The position numbers were made by a program, and so were the translations under genes. A stretch of 64,000 nt of DNA from an uncultured Psychrobacter sp. (lineage in GTDB: Bacteria; Pseudomonadota; Gammaproteobacteria; Pseudomonadales; Moraxellaceae), in the NCBI GenBank assembly GCA_947501045.1, contig CANMUI010000001.1, positions 806,001 to 870,000 on the forward strand. The letters are read 5' to 3'. Under the pieces are notes generated by a model, which was given only the letters and a program-made list of their open reading frames with translations, was not told where the DNA came from and ran no database searches. Below, in pieces: positions 9,184 to 18,402 of the stretch. How positions within the stretch are numbered: position 1 is the stretch's first letter; each line of letters starts with the position of its first letter.

Positions 9184-9527
9184 AATATTGTCCTTATAAT
9201 ATAAGTGTGAATGTGGAATTTTTCTATATAAGCTTTTATATGAAGGTAGAAGTGTAGCAGGGCAATGGTTTTATAGCCATGCTTGTTAATATAACGAAGC
9301 TTTTGAGGCTAGTAAAATAACAATTTAAAAGTAGCTATTCTAAAAGCAACCATTTACTAAACAGTATCTGTAAATAGGGCCATAAAATGTCTTCTATACC
9401 TCACCTCTTGATGTTTTATATAATAGCAAAATAGCGTCAATAAGTTAAATTGAATAAACTAACCTATACAACAGGTTTTATAAAACTACGGACTATCTGT
9501 CGCTGCCAAGTGTGACATGATAAAGCA
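9184..9527. other. Gene-free spacer between Dps and YcxB-like genes
   Basis: AT-rich, 344 bases. The right-hand edge of the Dps gene has TATATT and AAGGACA just upstream of its ATG on the minus strand, so the Dps promoter is probably here. I find no convincing ORF, repeat or terminator. Confidence 0.5.
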
Positions 9528-10187
9528 CTATTTAACCGGAGCTTGTAGAGTAGTCGTTTGCAAGCCACGAATAGGTACTACTTCTTGCAAATGCTGGCGT
9601 ACCGTATCGATAGGAAACTTTTGCGTTTGTAGACGTTTGGGTATAATTTGACTGCCTTGTTGCCCTTTTAATTCAAACATCATAAAGATATAGTCATCGG
9701 TTTCATCCCAGCTTTTGACTGCGCTCCATGGAATAACTGCTTGCTGAGTTTGGCCGGCACGCATTTGCATCCCGCGCATCTGATTACTACTGAAGTCAGG
9801 CTGGTTGACAGGCATGGCCATTACTAGACCATGTTTTTGTACGCCAAGCTTCATCTGGCGCATCTCATTAGGCATCTCTTGCTCTGCCACTTGTTTCTCA
9901 AACTCCTTTTTGACATACCATTTAAAGCCAAGCGTACGGATCAGCAGATAAATAGCTACTGCAATCAACATCACCCAAAAAATAATTGTCGAATAGCCTG
10001 AAACAAAAATTAGCCCTACAATCGCTAATACGACAACCACTGCCATAATGATCCACTCTTTGGTTTTGAGGCTCTTGAGACCGAAAGAAGGGCTGGCGTT
10101 AGTAAATAGCTCGTACTGCGCTTGCTTGAATTCAGCTTCGGTCAGATTTAAAGCGACAGGTTGTAGGGTGTAAGGGTACAAGGCCAT
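9528..10187 (-). CDS. YcxB-like membrane protein
   Basis: 219 residues. Two adjacent membrane helices (about residues 45-85: WIIMAVVVVLAIVGLIFV and STIIFWVMLIAVAIYLLI) are followed by a soluble C-terminal half. The ending, IPWSAVKSWDETDDYIFMMF followed by IIPKRL, matches the YcxB-like C-terminal domain. Function is unknown. It stands alone and diverges from serS. Confidence 0.65.
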   Translation of the reverse strand: MALYPYTLQPVALNLTEAEFKQAQYELFTNASPSFGLKSLKTKEWIIMAVVVVLAIVGLIFVSGYSTIIFWVMLIAVAIYLLIRTLGFKWYVKKEFEKQVAEQEMPNEMRQMKLGVQKHGLVMAMPVNQPDFSSNQMRGMQMRAGQTQQAVIPWSAVKSWDETDDYIFMMFELKGQQGSQIIPKRLQTQKFPIDTVRQHLQEVVPIRGLQTTTLQAPVK

Positions 10188-10474
10188 AAAGGGTTCTCAA
10201 ATACTTAAATTAGAAACGGTGGGTGGCAGCTGTCATGCTGTTGTTGTTAAGAATAACAAAGTCAGCGCTAAGCAAGATGGTACTAAGCAAAATAACATGC
10301 GCTTATCTTACCGAAAAGTACCTTTAAAAGAAACACAATAAGCAGGGTGATATGGCAATAGTCTCATAATCTGCGTCCGAAAACGTAGTCAAATCCATTA
10401 GGTCTTGGTATCATAGCAGCCATTTAATTTTGATTGTTTTGACTTTTTCACTCTTAGCGCTACAGGCCACTATT

Positions 10475-11761
10475 ATGATAGACCCTAAACTTTTACGCGG
10501 CGACTTAACCGATCTACAGCAGCAATTAGCTACCCGTGGTTATAGCCTTGATATAGAATTTTGGCAGACCATTGAAAACGAGCGTAAATCTTTACAGGTC
10601 AAGACCGAAGAACTGCAGTCGCAGCGTAATGCAGGTGCCAAACAAGTTGGGGCATTGAAAAAATCAGGCGAGGATGCAAGTGAGCTGCTTGCGCAAATGC
10701 AAAGCGTGAGTGGCGAGATTAAAGCCGCTGAGGAAGAGTTGCGCGGCTTACAAGAGCGTATCAATCAAGCTGCCCTACAAATCCCTAATATCCCAGAGGC
10801 AGATGTACCCGTTGGCGAATCAGAAGAAGACAACGAAGAGGTACGCAGATGGGGCGAGCCGCGTAGCTTTGATTTTGATATCCAAGACCATACCTATATC
10901 GGTGAGACCTTGGGTATGCTTGACTTTGAAGCCGCTGCCAAAATTACTGGTAGCCGCTTTAGTGTGCTCAAAGGCCAGCTTGCTCAGCTACACCGAGCGC
11001 TTATTCAATTTATGCTCAACACTCATACGCTAAAGTACGGCTATACCGAGACTTATGTGCCTTATATTGTCAACTCAGAGAGCTTAACAGGAACAGGGCA
11101 GCTGCCAAAGTTTGAAGATGATCTGTTTAAACTCACCAACCACACCAATAACGATGGTACAGACTTCTACTTGATTCCAACTGCTGAGGTCCCAATGACC
11201 AACTTGGTACGCGGCGAGCGTTTAGAGGCCAAAAATTTGCCGCTTAAATTCACCGCGCATACGCCCTGTTTTCGTAGTGAAGCGGGATCGCACGGTCGTG
11301 ATACTCGTGGTCTCATCCGTCAGCATCAGTTTGAAAAGGTCGAGATGGTCAATATTGCTACCTCCGAGCAATCAGGCGATTTGTTAGAAGCAATGACCGC
11401 ACAAGCTGAATACATCTTACAGCAGCTCGAATTACCATATCGAGTGATGAAGCTATGTACTGGTGACATGGGCTTTGCCGCTCAAAAGACCTATGATATC
11501 GAGGTTTGGCTACCAAGCCAAGAGACTTATCGTGAGATCTCTAGCTGCTCAAATTGCGGTGACTTCCAAGCGCGGCGTATGGGAACGCGGGTAAAAGAGG
11601 GCAAGCAGACGGCTCTTGCCCATACCCTCAATGGCTCAGGGTTAGCAGTAGGGCGTACCTTGCTGGCGGTGATGGAGAATCATCAAAACGCGAATGGTAG
11701 TGTCACGATTCCAGAAGTCCTACGTCCATTTATGGGCGGTGCTGAGACGATTTCGGCTTAA
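10475..11761 (+). CDS. serS: Seryl-tRNA synthetase
   Basis: Charges tRNA-Ser. The class II core is clear: TGQLPKFEDDLFKL, PTAEVPMTNLVRGE, motif 2 FRSEAGSHGRDTRGL, and motif 3 GSGLAVGRTLLAVMENHQ. The N-terminal 110 residues form the two-helix coiled-coil arm that grips the long variable arm of tRNA-Ser. The frame is open upstream to 10430, but the family start MIDPKLLRG is at 10475, giving 428 residues, close to the usual length. No strong Shine-Dalgarno is seen. A cognate tRNA-Ser gene is at 36288. Confidence 0.96.
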   Translation: MIDPKLLRGDLTDLQQQLATRGYSLDIEFWQTIENERKSLQVKTEELQSQRNAGAKQVGALKKSGEDASELLAQMQSVSGEIKAAEEELRGLQERINQAALQIPNIPEADVPVGESEEDNEEVRRWGEPRSFDFDIQDHTYIGETLGMLDFEAAAKITGSRFSVLKGQLAQLHRALIQFMLNTHTLKYGYTETYVPYIVNSESLTGTGQLPKFEDDLFKLTNHTNNDGTDFYLIPTAEVPMTNLVRGERLEAKNLPLKFTAHTPCFRSEAGSHGRDTRGLIRQHQFEKVEMVNIATSEQSGDLLEAMTAQAEYILQQLELPYRVMKLCTGDMGFAAQKTYDIEVWLPSQETYREISSCSNCGDFQARRMGTRVKEGKQTALAHTLNGSGLAVGRTLLAVMENHQNANGSVTIPEVLRPFMGGAETISA

Positions 11762-11787
11762 ATAGATAGTTTATCGTCATAGCCTGT

Positions 11788-11824
11788 AACCATTGTTTAT
11801 AATAATTATGAGCAATGGTTTTTT
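11788..11824 (+). terminator. Intrinsic terminator after serS
   Basis: AACCATTG (11788-11795) pairs with CAATGGTT (11813-11820), followed by Ts. Confidence 0.75.
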
Positions 11825-12029
11825 ATGAACCGTTTGAAAAAGTCAATATAAGTCATTGTTAAATATAAACGTATAAGCCATGCCATTTCTTGGCGAGGAT
11901 TATGTCTACTATGTTACTATTGCATCTAAATTCCACATCTTATTTGATTTCAAACTCTACTTATTAAGATCTTTTATTGCGCCTTTATCTGTTTGACTCT
12001 CCTTTTATCCTTCAATCTTAGGACACGCT

Positions 12030-14027
12030 ATGCCCACCCCAATTAACGAACGTAAACTTGCCAATGCCATCCGTGTACTCTCATTTGATGCGGTGCAAAA
12101 AGCCAACTCAGGGCACCCCGGTGCACCGATGGGAATGGCTGATATTGCTGAAGTGTTGTGGCGCAAGTTCTTAAAGCACAACCCTACTGATCCACAATGG
12201 CATAATCGCGACCGCTTCGTTTTATCAAACGGTCACGGCTCAATGCTGATTTATTCATTACTGCATTTAACAGGTTATGATGTCAGCGTCCACGATCTAA
12301 AAAACTTTCGTCAGCTGCATTCTAAAACCCCAGGTCATCCTGAGCTAGGTTACACGCCTGGTATTGAAACTACTACAGGGCCTCTAGGTCAAGGTATTGC
12401 CAATGCGGTAGGCTTTGCTATTGCTGAGAAAACGCTTGCTGCACAGTTCAACCGCGATGGTCACAACATTATCGACCACCATACCTATGCTTTCTTAGGT
12501 GATGGCTGCCTGATGGAAGGCATCAGTCATGAAGTGTGCTCACTCGCAGGTACACTAGGACTTGGCAAATTAGTCTTCTTCTATGATGACAATGGCATCT
12601 CTATCGATGGTAATGTCGAAGGCTGGTTCACCGATGATACGCAAAAACGCTTTGAAGCTTACGGCTGGCAAGTGCTTAAAGTCGACGGTCACGATACTGA
12701 TGCGATCACTAAAGCGACTGAGCAAGCGCTCAAAGAGACCAGTAAACCGAGTCTAATCATCTGTAAAACTATCATCGGTGTCGGAAGTCCAAACAAACAA
12801 GGCCTGGCTTCAAGCCATGGCGCGCCACTTGGTGATGACGAGATTGCTTTAACCCGCGATGCTTTATCTTGGAAACATGGTCCGTTTGATTTAGACGAAG
12901 AGATTTATGAGGCGTGGGACGGTAAAGCTAAAGGCGATACGCTACAAAAGAACTGGGAAGCGGACTTTGAAGCGTATAAAAAGGCTTATCCAGAACTAGC
13001 TGCTGAGTTATTACGCCGCTTAAATGGCGAATTGCCAGCTGACTTTGATAAGCAAGCAAAGGACTACATTCAACAAACCCAAGAGCAGGGCGGCGATGTT
13101 GCCAGCCGTAAAGCCAGTCAAAACGCTATCAATACTTTGCAGCCATTATTACCAGAACTATTAGGCGGTTCAGCGGATCTAGCAGGATCAAACCTAACGC
13201 TATTTAAAGATGCTAAAGGTATCGAGACCGATAGCGATGGTAACTATATCTACTACGGTGTGCGCGAGTTTGGTATGACCGCGATTGCTAATGGTATCGC
13301 ATTGCATGGCGGCTTTATCCCTTACGTGGCGACCTTCCTGATGTTCATGGAATATGCCCGTAACGCCGTACGTATGGGCGCACTCATGAAGCAGCGTATC
13401 ATCCATGTTTATACGCATGACTCTATCGGTCTAGGTGAAGATGGTCCAACGCATCAACCGGTTGAGCAATTAACTAACCTGCGTACTACGCCAAACTTGC
13501 GTACTTGGCGTCCATGTGATGCGACCGAATCGGCGACCGCTTGGGTTGAAGCGATTAAGTCTGAGAATAATCCATCAGCGCTGATTTTTAGTCGTCAAAG
13601 CTTGCCGCATCAAGCACGTGATAACGAGCAAGTCGCAAATATCACTAAAGGCGGTTATGTTCTAGCGAAAGAGCAGGGCGAGCTAAAAGCAATTATCATT
13701 GCGACGGGTTCAGAAGTCGGACTTGCGATGCAAGCACATAAAACTTTGAGCGACAATGGCGTTGGCGTCCGTATCGTTTCCATGCCATGTGCCGAGATAT
13801 TCATGGAGCAAGACGCCAGCTATCGCGAGTCGGTACTGCCCGCTGACATCCGTGCCCGTGTCGCTGTCGAAGCGGCTCATATAGATTACTGGTATAAGTT
13901 CGTCGGTCTAGATGGCAAAGTCATCGGCATGACCACTTATGGCGAGTCGGCACCTGCTAGCGACTTGTATAAAGAGTTTGGTATTACGGCAGATGCTGTG
14001 GTTGAGGCTGTGAATAGTTTGGCCTGA
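12030..14027 (+). CDS. tkt: Transketolase
   Basis: Thiamine-diphosphate enzyme of the pentose phosphate pathway that moves two-carbon ketol units. The 665 residues match full-length transketolases. Seen: SGHPGAPMGMADIAEVLW at the N-terminus, GPLGQGIANAVG, the TPP-binding GDGCLMEG, DDNGISIDG, the pyrimidine-domain VREFGMTAIANGIALHGG, and HDSIGLGEDGPTHQPVEQL. Monocistronic by appearance, with a terminator downstream. Confidence 0.96.
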   Translation: MPTPINERKLANAIRVLSFDAVQKANSGHPGAPMGMADIAEVLWRKFLKHNPTDPQWHNRDRFVLSNGHGSMLIYSLLHLTGYDVSVHDLKNFRQLHSKTPGHPELGYTPGIETTTGPLGQGIANAVGFAIAEKTLAAQFNRDGHNIIDHHTYAFLGDGCLMEGISHEVCSLAGTLGLGKLVFFYDDNGISIDGNVEGWFTDDTQKRFEAYGWQVLKVDGHDTDAITKATEQALKETSKPSLIICKTIIGVGSPNKQGLASSHGAPLGDDEIALTRDALSWKHGPFDLDEEIYEAWDGKAKGDTLQKNWEADFEAYKKAYPELAAELLRRLNGELPADFDKQAKDYIQQTQEQGGDVASRKASQNAINTLQPLLPELLGGSADLAGSNLTLFKDAKGIETDSDGNYIYYGVREFGMTAIANGIALHGGFIPYVATFLMFMEYARNAVRMGALMKQRIIHVYTHDSIGLGEDGPTHQPVEQLTNLRTTPNLRTWRPCDATESATAWVEAIKSENNPSALIFSRQSLPHQARDNEQVANITKGGYVLAKEQGELKAIIIATGSEVGLAMQAHKTLSDNGVGVRIVSMPCAEIFMEQDASYRESVLPADIRARVAVEAAHIDYWYKFVGLDGKVIGMTTYGESAPASDLYKEFGITADAVVEAVNSLA

Positions 14028-14100
14028 TTTGTAGGCTGCGGCTTTAGCCCAGCACTTAGCTAGATTATGGTTTATAGTTGAGTTGATGACATTATTGAGC

Positions 14101-14135
14101 AGAGCTACTGGATCATTCTGGTAGCTCTTTTTTTT
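14101..14135 (+). terminator. Intrinsic terminator after tkt
   Basis: AGAGCTAC (14101-14108) and GTAGCTCT (14121-14128) form a perfect stem followed by eight Ts. Confidence 0.9.
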
Positions 14136-14174
14136 GGTTGGTTTTTGGTTTTAAATCATTAAAAATGAATTGAT

Positions 14175-14254
14175 GGGTAGGTTGGTGTCAAAGTACGAGA
14201 CCCAACGACTTATTAAGCGGAGCGTTGGGTGTCGCAAGCTTCACCCAACCTACA
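14175..14254. repeat. Nested palindromic REP-like element
   Basis: Outer arms GTAGGTTGG (14177-14185) and CCAACCTAC (14245-14253) enclose inner arms ACCCAACG (14200-14207) and CGTTGGGT (14223-14230). A shorter relative with the same GTTGGGT/ACCCAAC core is at 43087-43113. The form is that of dispersed intergenic palindromes; copy number in the genome is not known from this window. Confidence 0.6.
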
Positions 14255-14256
14255 GA

Positions 14257-14529
14257 CTAAGCCATAAAATAGTAAGGCACGGCTATCAGATAGAATAAGC
14301 CGCAGTATTGTAAACGAACGCGCATAAAGACGTGCGGCGCATCATAATATTCTAAATCACCGTTGAGTTTACGACCAATAACCCATAATGCGCCAGCGGA
14401 TAGTATGAGTAGAAAAGCGTAGGTAAAACCAATATCAGCGTCCCAGCCAAAAAACGACAAATGTATCAAAAAAGAAAAAGCCCAAAAAACAAGGGTTAAC
14501 AATCCATAACCACGCCATGAAAGTACCAT
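14257..14529 (-). CDS. Small membrane protein, unknown function
   Basis: 90 residues with three likely membrane helices (LLTLVFWAFSFLIHLSFF, FTYAFLLILSAGALWVI, YCGLFYLIAVPYYFM) and a short polar loop GRKLNGDLEYYDAPHVF. The ATG is preceded by AAAGGTAG at good spacing, which supports a real gene. I do not recognise a family. The stop codon lies beside the REP-like element. Confidence 0.6.
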   Translation of the reverse strand: MVLSWRGYGLLTLVFWAFSFLIHLSFFGWDADIGFTYAFLLILSAGALWVIGRKLNGDLEYYDAPHVFMRVRLQYCGLFYLIAVPYYFMA

Positions 14530-15042
14530 GTTCTACCTTTGTTTTTTAGCTAAAAATATTCAACAGAACCTATTAAATTAAAACTGATGGTTCTATTATT
14601 GACTGGGTTATAAAATGCAATTAGTGTTCCAATATCGACTTCTAAACTAGAAACAACCGACAAGACGAAAGCTATGCTTGAATGAAGGTGCGAATAAACC
14701 TTTAAAGAAAACCGAGCCATGATTCGCATATTTCCTCACTTTTAAATTATTCAAATCTCGAGGCTAATCTTTTTGTTTTTATGGTCTAGCTTTCTTTGAT
14801 CTCAAAGTGGCTAAGCTAAATCATATCGGTGCGTGGAACGTCCCTACGATTCTTTCGTATTGCATACATATACGTCAATCAAGTACTCTATAATATCAAT
14901 CAACGTTGTCCTTTGTGATTGAATCTAAACAAAAAGTTCTGTGAGGTTTATATTTGTAGTATCAAGTTGACTAGGTACAAATACTAACTTAATATCTAAT
15001 ATCGAGATGTTCTACACAATCATATAATTAAGAGGATACATC
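14530..15042. other. Gene-free AT-rich spacer
   Basis: No ORF of note, no tRNA and no clear hairpin terminator. It precedes the repeat-protein gene, whose Shine-Dalgarno AAGAGGA is at the right end. Promoter elements for that gene are probably here but none stands out. Confidence 0.5.
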
Positions 15043-15432
15043 ATGTCAAACAAATCTTTTAACAACGATGAGATAGATAATACTCAATTAGATAAGAAGG
15101 AACAAAAGCAGCAAGATAAGGTAGAAAAAGAGCGTCAAAAAGAATTAGATAAAATAGAGAAGAAACGCCAAAAAGAGCAAGATAAAATCGATAAGAAGAT
15201 TCGAAAAGAACAAGATGAGGTGGACAAAAAGCATCAAAAAGAGTTAGATAAGATAGACAACAAGCGTCAAAAAGAATTAGATAAGATAGACAAAAAAATA
15301 CAGAAAACGCTAGACGAGATCAATCAAAAGGCTCAAAAAAGACGGGATAAGATACATACTAAGGTTCAAAAAAGAATATATAAGAAAAAGGGTAAGATCG
15401 ATAAAAATCAAAATAAGAAATGGCAGTATTAA
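15043..15432 (+). CDS. Highly charged 11-residue-repeat helical protein
   Basis: 129 residues, almost entirely K, E, D, Q, R and I. Residues 21-119 are nine consecutive 11-residue units with consensus QKELDKIDKKI; hydrophobic residues recur at positions 4, 7 and 11, a hendecad spacing expected for a long amphipathic helix or a coiled coil. There is no signal peptide, membrane helix or known domain. A good Shine-Dalgarno (AAGAGGA) precedes the ATG. The last unit and the C-terminus become very basic (KKKGKIDKNQNKKW). I do not recognise a function; structural, nucleic-acid-binding or desiccation/cold protection roles are all only guesses. Confidence 0.75.
   Translation: MSNKSFNNDEIDNTQLDKKEQKQQDKVEKERQKELDKIEKKRQKEQDKIDKKIRKEQDEVDKKHQKELDKIDNKRQKELDKIDKKIQKTLDEINQKAQKRRDKIHTKVQKRIYKKKGKIDKNQNKKWQY
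15103..15399 (+). repeat. 33-base tandem coding repeats (nine units)
   Basis: The nine 11-residue units of the charged protein correspond to nine 33-base units with diverged sequence, for example units beginning CAAAAAGAATTAGATAA. No unit is exactly duplicated, so the array is old. Confidence 0.75.
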
Positions 15433-15537
15433 ATCTTTTAAGAAGCTATCTTAGTACATGAAAAGGTTTTTGAATTGTAGAGCCTTTACAGAGATTATGT
15501 TAAAGCTAAACAAAACCGCCTTTAATTGACATGTTGC

Positions 15538-15603
15538 TAAAAAATCCAATTCTAGACGTCAAAACCAAGTTTTAAAACTGGGCGTTTAGAGTTGGATTTT
15601 TTA
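15538..15603. terminator. Long-stem hairpin, probable terminator of the repeat-protein gene
   Basis: AAAAAATCCAATTCTAGACG pairs with CGTTTAGAGTTGGATTTTTT over 20 bases with two G-U-type mismatches, enclosing a second small AAAAC/GTTTT stem. The T run suits plus-strand termination; the size is larger than most terminators here. Confidence 0.65.
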
Positions 15604-15662
15604 TTGTTATTTAACAAAAATATGTACACAACTACCTAAAACTTATATCAATAAAACTCCAA

Positions 15663-15705
15663 ACTAAAAGAGCTGCCAGAATACGCTAGCAGCTCTTTTA
15701 GTGTT
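15663..15705. terminator. Perfect 14-bp bidirectional terminator
   Basis: ACTAAAAGAGCTGC (15663-15676) and its exact reverse complement (15689-15702). It lies 35 bases beyond the stop of the minus-strand symporter fragment and may be its original terminator. Confidence 0.8.
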
Positions 15706-15736
15706 TTGACAAAAAGATTAAAATCTCAAAATCCTC

Positions 15737-16468
15737 CTAGCCGTCAAAGGTACTGTATTCCCCTCCAGAAGACCATATAGCGTTTTCTCCGGTTAAACCA
15801 TGCCAAGCAATAATACCCGGTTTGGCTTCATAGGTGGCAAGCGCGTTTAGTGAAGCGTGCCAACCGCCGCCTTCAACCAGTATATAAGGTAGGGCAATGA
15901 CGGTGACTGCGGTAAATAATAAGAACATAATAGTGTCAGTCAGCACCACCCCGCTGGATCCTGAATACAGGGTGAATCCCATGTAGCCTACCCAAACCAT
16001 AAGAAGGGCGGCGCCGTAGGGTATGCCTACCACATCTGCGATCAAGATTGAAGCGCCTTGGGTAACGGCCAATAAATAAGCGGTGAGACCGATCGCAGTG
16101 GTGTACCCAGCTAGCACCTGAATGGCGCGCGAATCAAAACGCTTGGCAAAGAACTCTGGGACGGTCAATGATTTGCTACGTCGTATAAAACGCCCAAAGA
16201 ACAGTGCTCCCAACACATAACCACTGGTATTAATGGCCGTCAATGCCAGCATCAAAAAGGCATAGCCGTCATAGGCAAAACCCGTTTCGCCAAGAAAAGC
16301 GGTGGTACTGAGAAAACTGGCTACTAAGGTACCAACAATTAGTAGGGTAGGCGCGTTTCGCCCTGCTACATAGTAGTCCTCTATTCCTTTTACTCTGCGT
16401 CCCGCATAGTTGCCGACTAGCAGGTAGACTGCAATACTAATGAGCAGTCCCCAAAAGTATATATTCAT
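15737..16468 (-). pseudogene. Sodium:solute symporter (SSF), 3'-truncated
   Basis: 243 residues matching the N-terminal half of SSF permeases, which normally run to about 480-580 residues. Visible: VGNYAGRRVKGIEDYYVAGRNAP, the helix-2/3 region LVASFLSTTAFLGETGFAYDG, and YSGSSGVVLTDTIMFLLF, which is the SSF signature area. Roughly seven of thirteen helices remain. Family wording is kept up to the SSGGEY segment, then four unrelated residues (STFDG) and TAG. The start is intact, with AAGGA before the ATG. The missing half is not present downstream, so a deletion rather than a simple frameshift is likely. Cargo cannot be assigned. Confidence 0.75.
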
Positions 16469-17430
16469 AGCGTATCCTTACAATAATGTGGTCCATTAAT
16501 AGCATAGGTAACAGATGCTATTCAGGTAACTTCCAATGTTATTTAAACCGACTATAAACAGTACAACTCTAGCTTACTACTAGTTTTAGTAATACATAAC
16601 CTTTCTTTTTTATTTCTCCATTTTTTAGTAAAAGTAGTTAAAAAGTGGTAGAAACTTGTATATTACTGAACACAATATTTTGAGTGACTATAAATAATTA
16701 TAAATAAGAATTTAATGAGTCTTTTTATACGATGTTATATATTAAAAGGATAGTGGTCAACCAATACTAATCTCAAAAACTAGAGTTGTACTCGGTTATG
16801 AGTAATTGAAGAATAAATATTTAAACAAATAAGCTAGATTAAACGGCATTTTCCAATTTACTATAACGGCTTCAAGAGAATAAAAAAAGCCTAACACTGG
16901 TTGTTAGGCTTTTCTATTTATAAAATCTCAACATTTATTGAATATAAAATAAAAAGTAATTTAATAAACTTTCGATTTTATTTTTTATAAATCTTTGTCT
17001 ACTATTTATTATTTGCAGTATTTTTATTGACAACTCTCATTAAAAAATAAAGTTTAACTTTTGATGACTAGAGTCAGCATTATCGTTTTGTCACTGTATC
17101 TACTGAGCGAACGGAATCATTTGGAGTTTTAAGCAAATACCTATGTTTTTAAGGTATAAGATTAAATTAGAAAACATATACAATCGTAGATTAACATCCA
17201 AATGCTTGTTCAATTTTTGGCGTACATTTGCATAGGCAAGGATGAGCAGGCTATGCCACTATATGATAAAAAAATGAGATTTATTGTTTTTGAAATGATG
17301 TCGGCGAGGTTTGCTTATGCTTTATACCTGAAGATACGGCGACTGTAGAAGTCGCAATTGATCTTTCTTGATAGACATTTATAGAAGGTTAAGATCAGTA
17401 AGATAATTTGTGAATCAAATAACTATCATT
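16469..17430. other. Gene-free region of 962 bases
   Basis: Very AT-rich. No ORF of 60 residues or more and no recognisable gene remnant. It holds one clear hairpin terminator (16884-16915) that is not close to any gene end: 418 bases from the truncated symporter start and 516 bases from the dppF stop. This could mark an unannotated small RNA or a decayed gene. Confidence 0.5.
16884..16915. terminator. Orphan bidirectional terminator
   Basis: AAAGCCTAAC (16886-16895) and GTTAGGCTTT (16903-16912) form a perfect 10-bp stem with an A run before and Ts after. Confidence 0.75.
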
Positions 17431-18402
17431 CTAACCATAAATTTCTTCCAAACGTATACAAGATACCAAGCGACCTTCCCACTCTCTGAGTTTTGGCTCT
17501 ATCTCGCTACATTTAGGCTTAGCAAAAGGGCAGCGTTTATGTAAGGCACAGCCACTAGGCGGATTTAGCGGGCTAGGTAGCTCGCCGTGCAGGGTTAAAT
17601 CATTCTTCTGACCCGCCACCGTTGGCGCTGCGGCCAATAGCGCGATGGTATAAGGATGTTTTGGCGCATTATAAATGGCTTCTTTTGGCCCATGCTCAAC
17701 CGCCTGACCTAAGTACATCACCATCACCTCATCAGCGACATGACGCACTACCGATAAGTTATGTGAGATAAAGACGTAAGCGGTATGATACTCGTCTTGT
17801 AAGTCCATAAACAGATTTAACACTTGAGCTTGAATCGACACATCAAGCGCTGAGGTGGGTTCATCAGCGACGACAATTTTTGGATTAAGCATCATAGCGC
17901 GGGCAAGGGCAATGCGCTGGCGCTGACCGCCTGAAAACATATGCGGATAACGCCCTGCGTGTTCGGGACGTAGACCAACATTGCGCATCATCTCATTAAT
18001 TTTATCGCGTTTGTCTTCTTTTGATAATTTGGTATGAATATCTAGCGGTTCAGTCAACTGATAACCGACGGTATGACGCGGGTTGAGGCTACCATAAGGG
18101 TTTTGGAACACCATCTGAATCTCGGTACGCAACTCTTTTAAAGCTTTTCGGCTGTAACCGGTGGTCGCTTCATCATTGATAAATAGCTCACCGCTAGTGG
18201 GCTGTTCAATGAGTGTTAATTGGCGGGCAAGCGTAGATTTACCGCAGCCTGATTCGCCAACTACCGCCAGCGTCTTGCCGGCTTTTAGCTCAAAAGACAC
18301 TCCGTTTAGTGCTTTCACATAAGCTTTGGCTTTACCCAAACCTTGCGACACCGGATAATGTTTATGCAAATCAATGGCTTTTAGTACAACTTTATTACTC
18401 AT
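17431..18402 (-). CDS. dppF: Dipeptide ABC transporter ATP-binding protein DppF
   Basis: One of two ATPases driving the Dpp peptide importer. Walker A GESGCGKST, signature FSGGQRQRIALARAMM, Walker B IVVADEPTSALD, and the C-terminal oligopeptide-transporter extension with cysteines (PSGCALHKRCPFAKPKC), which in this family binds an iron-sulfur cluster. The frame is open to 18486, but MSNKVVLKAIDL at 18402 is the family start; its ATG overlaps the end of dppD by 8 bases (ATGAGTAA). About 323 residues. Confidence 0.93.
   Translation of the reverse strand: MSNKVVLKAIDLHKHYPVSQGLGKAKAYVKALNGVSFELKAGKTLAVVGESGCGKSTLARQLTLIEQPTSGELFINDEATTGYSRKALKELRTEIQMVFQNPYGSLNPRHTVGYQLTEPLDIHTKLSKEDKRDKINEMMRNVGLRPEHAGRYPHMFSGGQRQRIALARAMMLNPKIVVADEPTSALDVSIQAQVLNLFMDLQDEYHTAYVFISHNLSVVRHVADEVMVMYLGQAVEHGPKEAIYNAPKHPYTIALLAAAPTVAGQKNDLTLHGELPSPLNPPSGCALHKRCPFAKPKCSEIEPKLREWEGRLVSCIRLEEIYG

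Larger units (their letters stand above)
15433..15736. other. Spacer holding two large hairpins, no gene
   Basis: Between the repeat protein and the truncated symporter. It contains the two terminator-like hairpins listed separately and no remnant of the missing symporter C-terminus in any frame that I can read. Confidence 0.6.

Noticed and set aside
15103..15399. 33-base repeats as a possible CRISPR array
   Set aside because: They are in frame, code for similar peptides, and have no unique spacers between them.
16469..17430. Remnant of the symporter C-terminus or another gene
   Set aside because: Short frames here (about 24 residues at most near 17270-17350) have no family likeness and no ribosome binding site.
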